DNA of 64,000 nt from G965222505 sp965222505 (GCA_965222505.1 OZ244956.1:3286001-3350000); one strand, 5' to 3'. Numbered from the stretch's first letter, positions 53,301 through 60,247 are shown. Program-made: numbers and translations. Notes: a model not told the origin generated them from the sequence alone.

Positions 53301-54060
53301 GTTGTTTTTCGCCTTTGAAAACCCACGGGCTTCGGGTGGTCTGTTTAATGTGAACTGGATTGACTTCCACGGGCCTGGGGTCCACACGGATGCCCCGCCT
53401 CGCGGCCTGACCGCCGAATATTTCAATGATCTGGATTTTACGGGCCGAAGCATCACACAGGTCGATGCCCAGGTCAATTTCAACTGGGATGAAGATCCTC
53501 CGGTCTCGCTTTTTGACGCGGATACCTACAGCGTCCGGTGGACGGGCACCGTCGCCCCTGAACATGACGAAAACTACCGCTTCTATGCCCGTAGTGATGA
53601 CGGCATGCGGGTTTGGTTCGACGGCAACCTGATCATCGACAACTGGGAAGTTCAACCGGTAACGGAAGTGGCCAGCCGCGCCCAACCGCTGGAGGCGGGC
53701 CGCGCCTACCCGCTTGTGGTGGAATACTTTGATGCCAGAGGTCCAGCCCAGGCCCACCTCCTCTGGAGCAGTCCGTCAACCCCGCAGCAGACCGTCCCCT
53801 ACATGGCGCTTACTCCGTCCACATTGCCCACCCATGAGGAGTCCGACACACGGCCTGCTCCAGCCGCTTTTATGTTGGAGCAGGTCTATCCCAACCCCGT
53901 CCGAGGGCGCACGACCCTGGCCTTTACGCTCCCGGAAGCCACACCTGTGACCCTGCACATCCATGATACCCTGGGTCGCCTTGTTCTCACGGTACATGAC
54001 GGTGTGATGACTGCCGGGAAACACACCGTGCCGGGACCCTCGCCAACGGGGTGTATCTGA
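50308..54060 (+). CDS. ThuA-GSDH-PKD-CBM6-PA14 multidomain protein, C-terminus frameshifted
   Basis: 1250-residue secreted protein as read. Order: signal peptide; ThuA-like amidotransferase fold (KALVFSKTAGFRHDSI... HPIAWCHVYEGGRSWYTAGGH, about 30-245); glucose/sorbosone-dehydrogenase beta-propeller (DEDGLVGIALDPDF-like... VYVMGVRNPFRISLD... GYDEWNQARQPGHFGWP, about 255-690); PKD (about 695-780); CBM6-like sandwich (about 895-1020); PA14 (GLTAEYFNDLDFTG..., about 1030-1150); and the start of a T9SS sorting domain (QVYPNPVRGRTTLAFTL). The sorting domain is cut at HTVP. Its expected end (GTLANGVYLSRLQ, then TPTGQQVQRFVVIK) lies in other frames up to 54133. The protein may therefore not be sorted to the surface, unless these are sequencing errors. 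Confidence 0.85.
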   Translation: MRVLSFIFVMLFLVEGGEAAHRASAEPAHGFKALVFSKTAGFRHDSIASGILAIRQLGTEHDFEVEATEDASVFTEANLMDYGVVIFLNTTGNVLNADQQAAFEAYIRSGGGFVGIHAAADTEYDWPFYGGLVGAYFESHPTGTPTATVNVVDRVHPSTALLPGRWQRTDEWYNFQRNPRGDVHVLATLDEGTYRGGTMGADHPIAWCHVYEGGRSWYTAGGHTSAAYAEPLYRQHLLFGIEYAAGEATGQCGATVWGNYDKVTLDDNTQNPTALDIAPDGRIFFIERAGALRIYEPETGTTTTAGTLPVITTNEDGLVGIALDPDFANNNWIYLFYSPSTGGSVQHISRFTMSGNTLDRSSEVVILEIPVQRVQCCHTGGALQFDTEGNLFIAVGDNTNPFESGGFTPIDERPGRSPWDAQKSAGNTHDLRGKILRITPQPDGTYTIPEGNLFTDPQQGLPEVYVMGVRNPFRISLDTERGWLYWGDVGPDASGNASNRGPRGYDEWNQARQPGHFGWPYCIADNKPYRDYDFATGTSGALFGCAGAQNDSPNNTGVRVLPPAEPAWIWYPYATSEEFPGVTNGNGRAAMAGPVYRFDDTRESDTQLPRYFDDTLFIYEWARSWIHEVKLDEAGGVLAIQPFVPNFELLRPIDMKIGPDGAIYLLEWGTGFGGDNRDSRLVRIDYLQGARAPVIVANAIPSAGPAPLTVQFDASGTYDPDPGDVPAFAWDFEADGTIDATASTTSHTYSENGTYTARLIVTDLEGNTAFTTFEITVGNSLPTVTLLTPSAGTFFEWGEPVNFALQVTDPEDGSTEDGTIACADVTLQLFLGHDDHAHPLDQINDCQGTFVVAEEDHGGEGERLFYVVEATYTDQGTGEAGALTGRAQHLLQPKRIEAEHFTSQQGIQLEDSEDPLGGGVHIAFIEHGDYISISPIDLHNIVALTFRIASAGAGGRIVVREGSVDGTILGQANVEVTGGWQQFRDVTIPIEDPGGMNELFFAFENPRASGGLFNVNWIDFHGPGVHTDAPPRGLTAEYFNDLDFTGRSITQVDAQVNFNWDEDPPVSLFDADTYSVRWTGTVAPEHDENYRFYARSDDGMRVWFDGNLIIDNWEVQPVTEVASRAQPLEAGRAYPLVVEYFDARGPAQAHLLWSSPSTPQQTVPYMALTPSTLPTHEESDTRPAPAAFMLEQVYPNPVRGRTTLAFTLPEATPVTLHIHDTLGRLVLTVHDGVMTAGKHTVPGPSPTGCI

Positions 54061-54088
54061 GCCGGTTGCAAATCTGAGCCGGTTGCAA
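54055..54088. repeat. 17-bp tandem duplication that breaks the sorting domain
   Basis: ATCTGAGCCGGTTGCAA occurs twice in tandem (54055-54071 and 54072-54088). Removing one copy joins GTLANGVYLSRLQ to TPTGQQVQRFVVIK in one frame, with stop at 54131-54133. The duplication is therefore recent relative to the coding sequence, or an assembly artefact. Confidence 0.8.
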
Positions 54089-54132
54089 ACCCCGACTGGG
54101 CAACAGGTGCAACGGTTTGTGGTGATAAAATA

Positions 54133-54224
54133 ATTGATGATTGGTAATTGGTGATTGATGATTTATTGACATCCAATAACAAACGAGCCGAAGGCGACTA
54201 ACGTAGTAAATCACCAATCACCAA
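54133..54224. repeat. Inverted heptamer repeat, ATTGGTG / TCACCAA family
   Basis: Tandem 7-mers ATTGATG, ATTGGTA, ATTGGTG, ATTGATG, ATTTATT (54133-54167) face TCACCAA, TCACCAA (54211-54224) across a 43-nt centre. The units match those at 28887-28916, 25 kb away. The element separates the convergent ThuA and amylase genes and may act as a bidirectional terminator. Confidence 0.75.
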
Positions 54225-54230
54225 TAAAAC

Positions 54231-56570
54231 CTATTTCACCAGCATCAACTTCTGAATATGGCGCTCGCCATTCCAGGTGATGTTGGCATAATACAGTCCC
54301 GTGCTGAGGTGATCGGCGGCGGCCCAGCGCAGTTGGTGGGTACCGGCTTGCAGTTCACCATCGGCGAGGGTAGCGACGACCTGCCCGATGCCGTTGTAAA
54401 TGTGTACCGTTACCGGTCCGGCCTCGGGGAGGCTAAACGATAGCGTGGTGGCCGGGTTGAACGGGTTCGGATAGTTGGCATGGACCGTGAAGGCTGTCGG
54501 GGTTTCTTCGGTCAGGGCTTCGGCGCCGTGGAAGGTTACATTCGGCACATCTTTCGGGGCCATCTTGCCGGTGTAGGCCACGTATTCACTCTGTGGGACC
54601 CACACACTGTAGCCTCGGGGAGGTGCAGACAGGTACACCCGGCCATCGCCGTAAACCTGGGTGGTACTGGTGCCATCGAGGGCATTGACCAGCGTTTGGT
54701 TCGCCCAACTGGAATAGCCAGAGCCGGGATCGTTGTCTACCCACAACCCTTTCGTTTGGGAATCGTTGTTGTTGAGCACCAGAACGGCCCCGGATTTGGA
54801 GGCATTGCCCTGGCGGCGTGCGATGAACACATCGGTGGCATCTCCGGCGGGCCAGGGGTTGCCGGTATCACTCAGTACGGCCATCGTGCCACCCAGGTAG
54901 GTGTTGCGGACGTGGATCAGTTTTTTGATGTCGGCCTGGAGACTGGTGGGGGCCTGGGTGGTGTTATTGCTGTCGTGTGCGTCTACCTGTTCGATGCCGT
55001 AGAAATGCGGGTAAAACACCGTGGGCCGGCCTTCGGCCATAAGCATGTAGGCATAGGCCATGTCCCAATCCTGATGGATCCACTTGTCGTGTTCCTTGCC
55101 GGTGTCGTGGTTGTCAACGAAGGTCACCACGGAGGTACCGGAGAGCCCGTATTGACGCACGAGGCCGACGTTGTTGAGGCTGCGCATGTCGTAGCCGCCG
55201 TTGCCATTGGCCATCGCCGTGAGGGCGAACTTCAGGGGGAAGTCAAACCCGTCCACATCGGCCCCGAGGCCACCGACCGTGTTCAGCCAGTTTTTGATGG
55301 TGTTGCCTTCGCCCCAGTATTCGGCCACGACGAAACGCTGATTCCCACTTTTAAGCGGCATGGCATTCACCCAATCGGCCACGAAGCTCTCCTGAAAGCC
55401 GCGCACAAAGTCGAGCCGGTAGCCGTCATAGCCAACGGCGTTGGTGAGCCATACGCCCCAATCTTCGAGCCGATCCTGGACGACGTTGTAGTACGTGTTG
55501 AAATCATTCCCGAAGAATTTGGTGTTGGGGATGACCTCATCGTTGCCGGCATAGCCGAGGAAGTCATTGCTATCGACCGGGTGGAAGTGGGTGTAGTCCC
55601 AGGTGTAATTTGGTTCACCTGTGCCGGTGTGGGTGACGTACTGCACGCCGGTGTTGGTGCGGGCTTGCAGAGTAGAAGTGGCGAGGTTGGAGCCGTTGTA
55701 CCAGATCTCGACGGGGTAATAGCCGTTGGTCTGGGCGGCCCATTCGAGCGTGCCGCTTTCTTCACGCCGGGACTGGAGTTGCAGGATCAGGTCGGCAGCG
55801 GTGGAAACAGTGACTTTGTACTCGTCAATGTCGCTACAGGTGTTCATGTGGCCCCATAGGTGTTTGCCGGCACCGGGGAAGGTGTTGGTTTGGCCGTTGC
55901 CGTTGTTGGGTTCGCTTTCCCAGTAGACCGAGTTGGGGTCGTCTGCTACGCCGGTCCAGTTGATGTTCAGGTCGTAGGCGCGTTCATAATGGGCAGCGTT
56001 GCAATCCAGGTTGTAGCCCTTGATTTTAATGTAATAGTCGCCGGGTTGGGCGTTTGGAATGCGCCACTTGATTTCGTTGGTGGGGTAGGGGTTCCACTGT
56101 TGGCCATTGACATAAGCCTCGTCGAAAACGTAGGTCTTGACGGCAGGATTGGTTTCCTCCTCATCGTCACTGGTATAGATGTGGTTAAGGATAATATCGG
56201 CATAGACATCAATGCCTTGCGCGTGCATGGCGTTTACCATGCCGAGCAACTCGGCCCGACTACCGAAGCGGGTTTCAGTGGTGCCTTTCTGGTTATAGTT
56301 GCCGAGGTCATAATGGTCAAAAACCCCGTAGCCCATGTCGTAAATGCCGAAGTTGCCTTTCGACGGGGCCGGTGTCCAGATGCCGGTGATGCCGGCCTGG
56401 GCAAGGGTGGGGGCTTGGGTGGCGAGGGTATCCCACCAGGAGCCGTTAAGGTTGGTGGCATCTACCGGGACATCCCAATAGAACGCCTGCATCATAACGT
56501 CGTCTTGTGCGTGGAGCACGGGGCCGGTAAAGAAGAACAGGACCAGCGTGGCCGTAAGAAATCGATACAT
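54231..56570 (-). CDS. GH13 alpha-amylase with inserted domain and T9SS sorting domain
   Basis: 779-residue secreted alpha-amylase. Signal peptide about 1-22. The GH13 barrel has DVYADIILNH (region I), GYRLDFVRGF (nucleophile Asp387), FVVAEYWGE (acid/base Glu417) and TFVDNHDTG (Asp489). Between regions I and II, about 150 extra residues (IPNAQPGDYYIKIKGYNLDC... CSDIDEYKVTVSTAADLILQL) form what looks like a PPC/CBM-type beta domain inserted in domain B. A C-terminal all-beta domain and a T9SS sorting domain (NYPNPFNPATTLSFSL... GLYYANITW) end the protein. A GGAG ribosome site lies 8 nt before ATG. Two identical LacI-type operators upstream indicate sugar-dependent repression. It should degrade starch or glycogen at the surface. 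Confidence 0.95.
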   Translation of the reverse strand: MYRFLTATLVLFFFTGPVLHAQDDVMMQAFYWDVPVDATNLNGSWWDTLATQAPTLAQAGITGIWTPAPSKGNFGIYDMGYGVFDHYDLGNYNQKGTTETRFGSRAELLGMVNAMHAQGIDVYADIILNHIYTSDDEEETNPAVKTYVFDEAYVNGQQWNPYPTNEIKWRIPNAQPGDYYIKIKGYNLDCNAAHYERAYDLNINWTGVADDPNSVYWESEPNNGNGQTNTFPGAGKHLWGHMNTCSDIDEYKVTVSTAADLILQLQSRREESGTLEWAAQTNGYYPVEIWYNGSNLATSTLQARTNTGVQYVTHTGTGEPNYTWDYTHFHPVDSNDFLGYAGNDEVIPNTKFFGNDFNTYYNVVQDRLEDWGVWLTNAVGYDGYRLDFVRGFQESFVADWVNAMPLKSGNQRFVVAEYWGEGNTIKNWLNTVGGLGADVDGFDFPLKFALTAMANGNGGYDMRSLNNVGLVRQYGLSGTSVVTFVDNHDTGKEHDKWIHQDWDMAYAYMLMAEGRPTVFYPHFYGIEQVDAHDSNNTTQAPTSLQADIKKLIHVRNTYLGGTMAVLSDTGNPWPAGDATDVFIARRQGNASKSGAVLVLNNNDSQTKGLWVDNDPGSGYSSWANQTLVNALDGTSTTQVYGDGRVYLSAPPRGYSVWVPQSEYVAYTGKMAPKDVPNVTFHGAEALTEETPTAFTVHANYPNPFNPATTLSFSLPEAGPVTVHIYNGIGQVVATLADGELQAGTHQLRWAAADHLSTGLYYANITWNGERHIQKLMLVK

Positions 56571-56607
56571 GGGGGGTCTCCAAGGTCAAAGTAATGCAAA
56601 CAGAAAG

Positions 56608-56621
56608 TGTAAGCGCTTACA
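56608..56621. promoter_or_regulatory. LacI/CcpA-type operator, proximal
   Basis: The perfect palindrome TGTAAGCGCTTACA starts 38 nt upstream of the amylase start codon. It equals the ideal symmetric form of the Bacillus cre/amyO operator family. The regulator here would be a LacI-family protein, inferred. Confidence 0.75.
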
Positions 56622-56738
56622 TTACTGATTCAACAAAAAAGGAAAGAAGATGTTGATCGGAAGCGGTTCCGGTTACGGGTTAATCGGAATAGGGTGTGTG
56701 GTATGGCATCAAAATGTGCGCTACTGGGATGAGATAAT

Positions 56739-56752
56739 TGTAAGCGCTTACA
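56739..56752. promoter_or_regulatory. LacI/CcpA-type operator, distal copy
   Basis: An identical TGTAAGCGCTTACA copy lies 131 bp from the proximal site, about 12.5 helical turns. Two equal operators suggest DNA looping or joint control of both divergent genes. Confidence 0.7.
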
Positions 56753-56915
56753 TAAGAAACAAAATAAACGCAGTCAATGCAAAAGGGGGTTTGTGTAATT
56801 GTGATGAAGATAGGGGGCGGGGTGGCGTAACGAATTCGGGGGTATAGGAAACGAAGAAGGGTCATCGTCGTCTCACGTTTGGAACGGATCCTAACGTTAC
56901 ACCATCCTTTTGGCT

Positions 56916-57884
56916 ATGCGTACGCTTTGCTTGCTCTTCCTCCTCGGCACCTTTGCCGCCTGTACTCCTGCTCCTGAATCTGAAACCGTTGTTGGTGATG
57001 CCCCAGCCGCTCAGACGGTCGCACTCAGCAAAACGGTTCCCGCCGTCACGGGTCCCGCTGATATGGATGCCTTCGGCGATTATTGGTATCAAGGCCAGGC
57101 CGAGCTGACCAGCTATACCCTCGAACAGGCCCGCTACGGCGAGATCCATCCCGGCCATGCCGTGCTCGTCTACGTTACCGAAGACTTCTCCAAATCGAAG
57201 CAGGTTAAACTCGACCGTCCTTCGGAGGCCGGAGACGACCGTGCCAAGGTGCTCAAGGTGAACTTCACCAAGAAGTTTAACACTGGCGTATACCCGTATT
57301 CGACCATGACCTCCGTCTTTACGCCGGTCTACCGTAAACGCAATCCCCACACCCTGAAGGTAACGACCACTTCTCAGGAATGGTGCGGCCACACGTTCGT
57401 CCAACTCAACCGCAACGAAGCTGGCTATGCCCTGGAAAGCCGGTCCTATTTTGAAAGCGAAGGCGACATCAACGCACAACTGCCAGACGTGGCCCTGGAA
57501 GACGACATTTGGACCACCCTCCGCCTCAATCCGGATGACCTCCCGACCGGCGAATTCCAGATGATTCCCGGCACCCTGTATCAACGTCTCGGCCACAAGG
57601 GGGCCGAGGCCCAATCGGCCACCGCAACCCTGACGACCGGAGGCAACGGCCAAACCGCCTACACGCTGACCTATCCGGAGCATGGCCGCACGCTGACCAT
57701 CAATTTCAACGCGGCCTTTCCCTATGAAATCGAAAGTTGGGAAGAGTCGTACCCTTCGGGTTTCGGCTTGGGGGCGAAGGTCCTGACGACGAAAGCCCAG
57801 CGCAACAAACGCATCATGCTGGATTACTGGAGCCGCAACGGTCTCGAAGACGCCCAATACCGCGAAACCCTCGGCTTACCTTAA
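56916..57884 (+). CDS. Conserved lipoprotein of unknown function
   Basis: 322-residue predicted lipoprotein. The signal peptide ends LLGTFAAC. The mature part is conserved in Bacteroidota: DYWYQGQAELTSYTLEQARYG, LVYVTEDFSKSKQVKLDRP, VLKVNFTKKFNTGVYPYSTM and TTTSQEWCGHTFVQLN. Database copies are sometimes labelled as a septum inhibitor (Maf), which I think is an error, since no Maf motif is seen. No catalytic motif is recognised. ATG 56916 is chosen over TTG 56910. The gene may share the amylase control region, but nothing else ties it to glycan use. Confidence 0.8.
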   Translation: MRTLCLLFLLGTFAACTPAPESETVVGDAPAAQTVALSKTVPAVTGPADMDAFGDYWYQGQAELTSYTLEQARYGEIHPGHAVLVYVTEDFSKSKQVKLDRPSEAGDDRAKVLKVNFTKKFNTGVYPYSTMTSVFTPVYRKRNPHTLKVTTTSQEWCGHTFVQLNRNEAGYALESRSYFESEGDINAQLPDVALEDDIWTTLRLNPDDLPTGEFQMIPGTLYQRLGHKGAEAQSATATLTTGGNGQTAYTLTYPEHGRTLTINFNAAFPYEIESWEESYPSGFGLGAKVLTTKAQRNKRIMLDYWSRNGLEDAQYRETLGLP

Positions 57885-57889
57885 AGACG

Positions 57890-58032
57890 TTCTACGTGCG
57901 ACGTTCTACGTTTCTTGGGTTCGATCTTATGCAGGATCTTGGTGTTGCGCTCTGCTCGAAGGCATCCCTTCAAGGATTGATCTCATACGTATAGGGTAGC
58001 CGAACGTAGAACCTAGAACGTAGAACGTAAAC
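57890..58032. repeat. Inverted heptamer repeat, TTCTACG / CGTAGAA family
   Basis: TTCTACG, TGCGACG, TTCTACG (57890-57910) face CGTAGAA, CCTAGAA, CGTAGAA, CGTAAAC (58005-58032). The units are exact reverse complements (TTCTACG/CGTAGAA), so the element is a large stem-loop between convergent genes. Its right arm contains the stop codon and last codons of the reductase at 58013-58543. Confidence 0.75.
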
Positions 58033-58543
58033 GGTAGTGCAAGAGCACCGTGCCGATGCCATAGACCTTGTGTTCCGTCAGTTCCAGGGCGGTCAGCGGC
58101 GTAGGTTCGGCGAACAGGGGGATGCCGGCACCGAACAGGACCGGGTTGAGCTTGATGATGAGTTCGTCAATCAGGCCAGCCTTAAACAGGGTGGAGGCCA
58201 GGTCGGCACCGCCGCAGAGCCAGATGGGTTTGCCGGGTTTTTCCTTTAAGGCTTGCACCACCTTGACGGCGTTTTCAGAGACCAGCGTCACTTCCGGGTC
58301 CGGGTTTTGGAGCATCGACCGGGAGAAGACGAAGCTATCGAGGGTGGGGTAGGGATTGGTCTTTCCGGCGGCCAGGCCCACCTCATAGGTCTTACGGCCC
58401 ATCAGGACGGTATCGAACCAGTCGTACGAGGCGAAAAAATCGGCCACTACCTCATCATCCCAGGGAAAGCCCTCAAAGGAGCCATCTGGGTGGGCAATGA
58501 AGCCGTCCAGGGTACAAGCCACGTAGTATTTCAGTTTTCGCAT
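58013..58543 (-). CDS. Dihydrofolate-reductase-like / RibD C-terminal-family reductase
   Basis: 176-residue protein of the RibD C-terminal/DHFR-like family. Marks are KYYVACTLDGFIAHPDGSFE near the N-terminus, FDTVLMGRKTYEVG, and the NADPH-binding IWLCGGADLASTLFKAGLIDELIIKLNPVLFGAG. It is probably a NADPH-dependent reductase of unknown substrate; these small forms are usually not part of the riboflavin pathway. Its last codons (RLRSTF, stop) lie within the right arm of the heptamer repeat, so the C-terminus may have been rewritten by the repeat. Confidence 0.9.
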   Translation of the reverse strand: MRKLKYYVACTLDGFIAHPDGSFEGFPWDDEVVADFFASYDWFDTVLMGRKTYEVGLAAGKTNPYPTLDSFVFSRSMLQNPDPEVTLVSENAVKVVQALKEKPGKPIWLCGGADLASTLFKAGLIDELIIKLNPVLFGAGIPLFAEPTPLTALELTEHKVYGIGTVLLHYRLRSTF

Positions 58544-58632
58544 AGGGTAGGGTATATCGTATTGCTTAAGGGAAGCCTACGAGATAGGGGCAATTTACTG
58601 CGTTAGTCGCTACGCTCGTTTCGCATTACGGT

Positions 58633-58854
58633 TCAGGACGTTGCTTTTGAAGATACGCTTTTACGGTGGGTAATGGCCGTGACCGGACAAATGCGTTCAC
58701 ACATCATACACGCCACCGTACAGGGCCGGTCGATGGCAATGGTATCGAATGGACTAATAAAGACCTCCTCATGCGGACACACCGCTACACACGCCCCACA
58801 CTTGATGCAGGCGTTCCAGTCAATCTCAAACCGTACAGGCCGAGTTTTGGACAT
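58633..58854 (-). CDS. Small 2[4Fe-4S]-type ferredoxin
   Basis: 73-residue ferredoxin. The first cluster motif NACIKCGACVAVCP is the standard CxxCxxCxxxCP. The second, RPCTVACMMCERICP, reads CxxxCxxCxxxCP with one extra residue between the first two cysteines, an unusual spacing. It should carry electrons to partner oxidoreductases. The geranylgeranyl-reductase-family gene lies 113 bp upstream on the same strand, which suggests it may be the electron donor for that flavoenzyme. Confidence 0.88.
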   Translation of the reverse strand: MSKTRPVRFEIDWNACIKCGACVAVCPHEEVFISPFDTIAIDRPCTVACMMCERICPVTAITHRKSVSSKATS

Positions 58855-58885
58855 GGCAGCTTATGCTTTGCAGTAGAGCAAATCA

Positions 58886-58913
58886 TGTAGAACGTAGAAC
58901 GTCGCACGTAGAA
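58886..58913. repeat. Heptamer array, CGTAGAA family, single-sided
   Basis: TGTAGAA, CGTAGAA, CGTCGCA, CGTAGAA run in tandem between the ferredoxin and reductase genes. Units match those at 58005-58032, 0.9 kb away. No clear mirror array follows. An imperfect direct repeat (CTTTGCAGTAG near 58866 and 58938) flanks it. Confidence 0.65.
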
Positions 58914-58967
58914 CGGCTTTAGGCATGAGGCCTACACTTTGCAGTAGGTTGACGTACGTCATACGTA

Positions 58968-60137
58968 TTAGACTTTGCGGTATGGGGAATCCGGGCTAAA
59001 ATACCCGGCGAGGGTTTCGTACAGCGCCCGGTCCCGTTCGGCCCAGGTGCGTTTACGGGAGAAGATCGACCGTTTTACATCGTAGAGTTTCCACATGGTG
59101 TGGCCCATCTCGTCCAGCCAGCGCGCATCATAGGCTGTCAGGTGGTCGGCATCGGCGGGTTGGCCGGTAGGCAGGAAGTTACACAAAAAACGGCCGGCGA
59201 TGACCCCGCCCCGGAGTGCGGTATGGATGCCGCCGCCGGTGATGGGATTGACGTGCCGCGCAGCATCGCCGACGAGGATGATGTTCTGGGCGTGCATCTG
59301 TTTGAGGGGCGCTGCCAGGGGGACGCCACCGCCTTGTACTTCCAGGATGCGGGCGTTTTTGAGACGTTCTGCCATGAACGAATGGTGCATGAAGTGGTCC
59401 AGATACCAGCGGGCATCCTTGTCGGTCAGGGTTCGGATGATGCCCAGGCCCACTTCGGCGTAGCCGTGGCCTTTGGGAAACAGCCATGCATAGCCCCCCG
59501 GCGCCCATTCCCGGCCCGTAACCAGTTCCAGCAGGCCATCGGTTTCGACCCCATCCACCACATACTGTAAACAGCTTGCCAGTTCACTCAGCCGGATGTG
59601 GGTGCGCAGCCCTGCCCATTTCCCCACTTGTGATTGCAGGCCATCTGCCCCGACGAGGATGCGAGTTCGCACGGTAACGGTTTGGCCAAACCGTTTGAGA
59701 TAAACCTCGGCGGTGCCGTCGGGTTGGGGTGCGTAGTTGAGGGCTTCGGTTTTGAGCCAGACGTCTACCCCGGCTCGCTCGGCGAGGGTCATCAGGTAGC
59801 GGTCGAACCTGCGGCGGTCTACCACATAGCCCAGTGGATTGGGGCCGTATTCATCCGGTTTGAGGTGGCGGTAGTCCAGGTTGGTGGCGTGGCCTTCGGC
59901 ATCGTAGACGGCAAAGCCGTAGAGGGCAGTTGCAACGAATTCATTGTCTGGCGAGACCTCGGCATCTTCCAGGGCGTGGGCGCTGACGGCTCCGGAGCAT
60001 TGGATGGGTGCGCCCAGCTCTTGCTTTTTATCGACCAGCAACACCCGCAATCCACCCAGCGCGGCGTATCGGGCCGTGGTAGACCCGGCGGGGCCGGAGC
60101 CGACCACCAGGACGTCATACGTATCGGATGCAGGCAT
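58968..60137 (-). CDS. Geranylgeranyl-reductase-family FAD oxidoreductase
   Basis: 389-residue flavoprotein. The FAD motif is YDVLVVGSGPAGSTTARYAA, followed by LLVDKKQELGAPIQCSG. The family signature is GGYAWLFPKGHGYAEVGLG, and the second FAD motif is NIILVGDAARHVNPITGGGI. It belongs to the geranylgeranyl/digeranylgeranylglycerophospholipid reductase group, which saturates isoprenoid chains. In bacteria it often acts on menaquinone tails or carotenoid precursors, so the substrate here is open. The ferredoxin downstream is a plausible electron donor, as described for archaeal members. About 210 bp separate it from the divergent phospholipase-like gene. Confidence 0.92.
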   Translation of the reverse strand: MPASDTYDVLVVGSGPAGSTTARYAALGGLRVLLVDKKQELGAPIQCSGAVSAHALEDAEVSPDNEFVATALYGFAVYDAEGHATNLDYRHLKPDEYGPNPLGYVVDRRRFDRYLMTLAERAGVDVWLKTEALNYAPQPDGTAEVYLKRFGQTVTVRTRILVGADGLQSQVGKWAGLRTHIRLSELASCLQYVVDGVETDGLLELVTGREWAPGGYAWLFPKGHGYAEVGLGIIRTLTDKDARWYLDHFMHHSFMAERLKNARILEVQGGGVPLAAPLKQMHAQNIILVGDAARHVNPITGGGIHTALRGGVIAGRFLCNFLPTGQPADADHLTAYDARWLDEMGHTMWKLYDVKRSIFSRKRTWAERDRALYETLAGYFSPDSPYRKV

Positions 60138-60229
60138 GGAGGAAGTTGGTATGAAGCAGGGGAAGGGCTTTGCAATATCCGGTGCATGTGGTTGGTTTGC
60201 AAGCCGTTTTCCAGGCCGATAGTCGCAAA

Positions 60230-60247
60230 ATCCCGCATTGGCGGGAT
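60230..60247. promoter_or_regulatory. Perfect 7-bp hairpin in the divergent region
   Basis: ATCCCGC, loop ATTG, GCGGGAT. It sits 101 nt upstream of the large secreted protein gene and 93 nt upstream of the reductase start. It could be an operator or leader hairpin. There is no T run. Confidence 0.35.

Larger units (their letters stand above)
56571..56915. promoter_or_regulatory. Divergent control region of the amylase gene
   Basis: 345 bp without a gene between the amylase (leftward) and lipoprotein (rightward) starts. It holds the two TGTAAGCGCTTACA operators and otherwise AT-rich sequence. A 65-codon frame near 56650-56847 has no family character and is not taken as a gene. Promoter boxes could not be fixed with confidence. 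Confidence 0.55.

Noticed and set aside
54480..55859. 459-codon frame opposite the alpha-amylase
   Set aside because: The opposite strand has all GH13 catalytic motifs; this frame is a shadow caused by codon bias.
56650..56847. Small 65-codon frame between the amylase and lipoprotein genes
   Set aside because: It covers the distal operator and has no family resemblance or ribosome site.
56862..57857. 331-codon frame opposite the conserved lipoprotein
   Set aside because: The sense frame has a lipobox and conserved family segments; this one has none.
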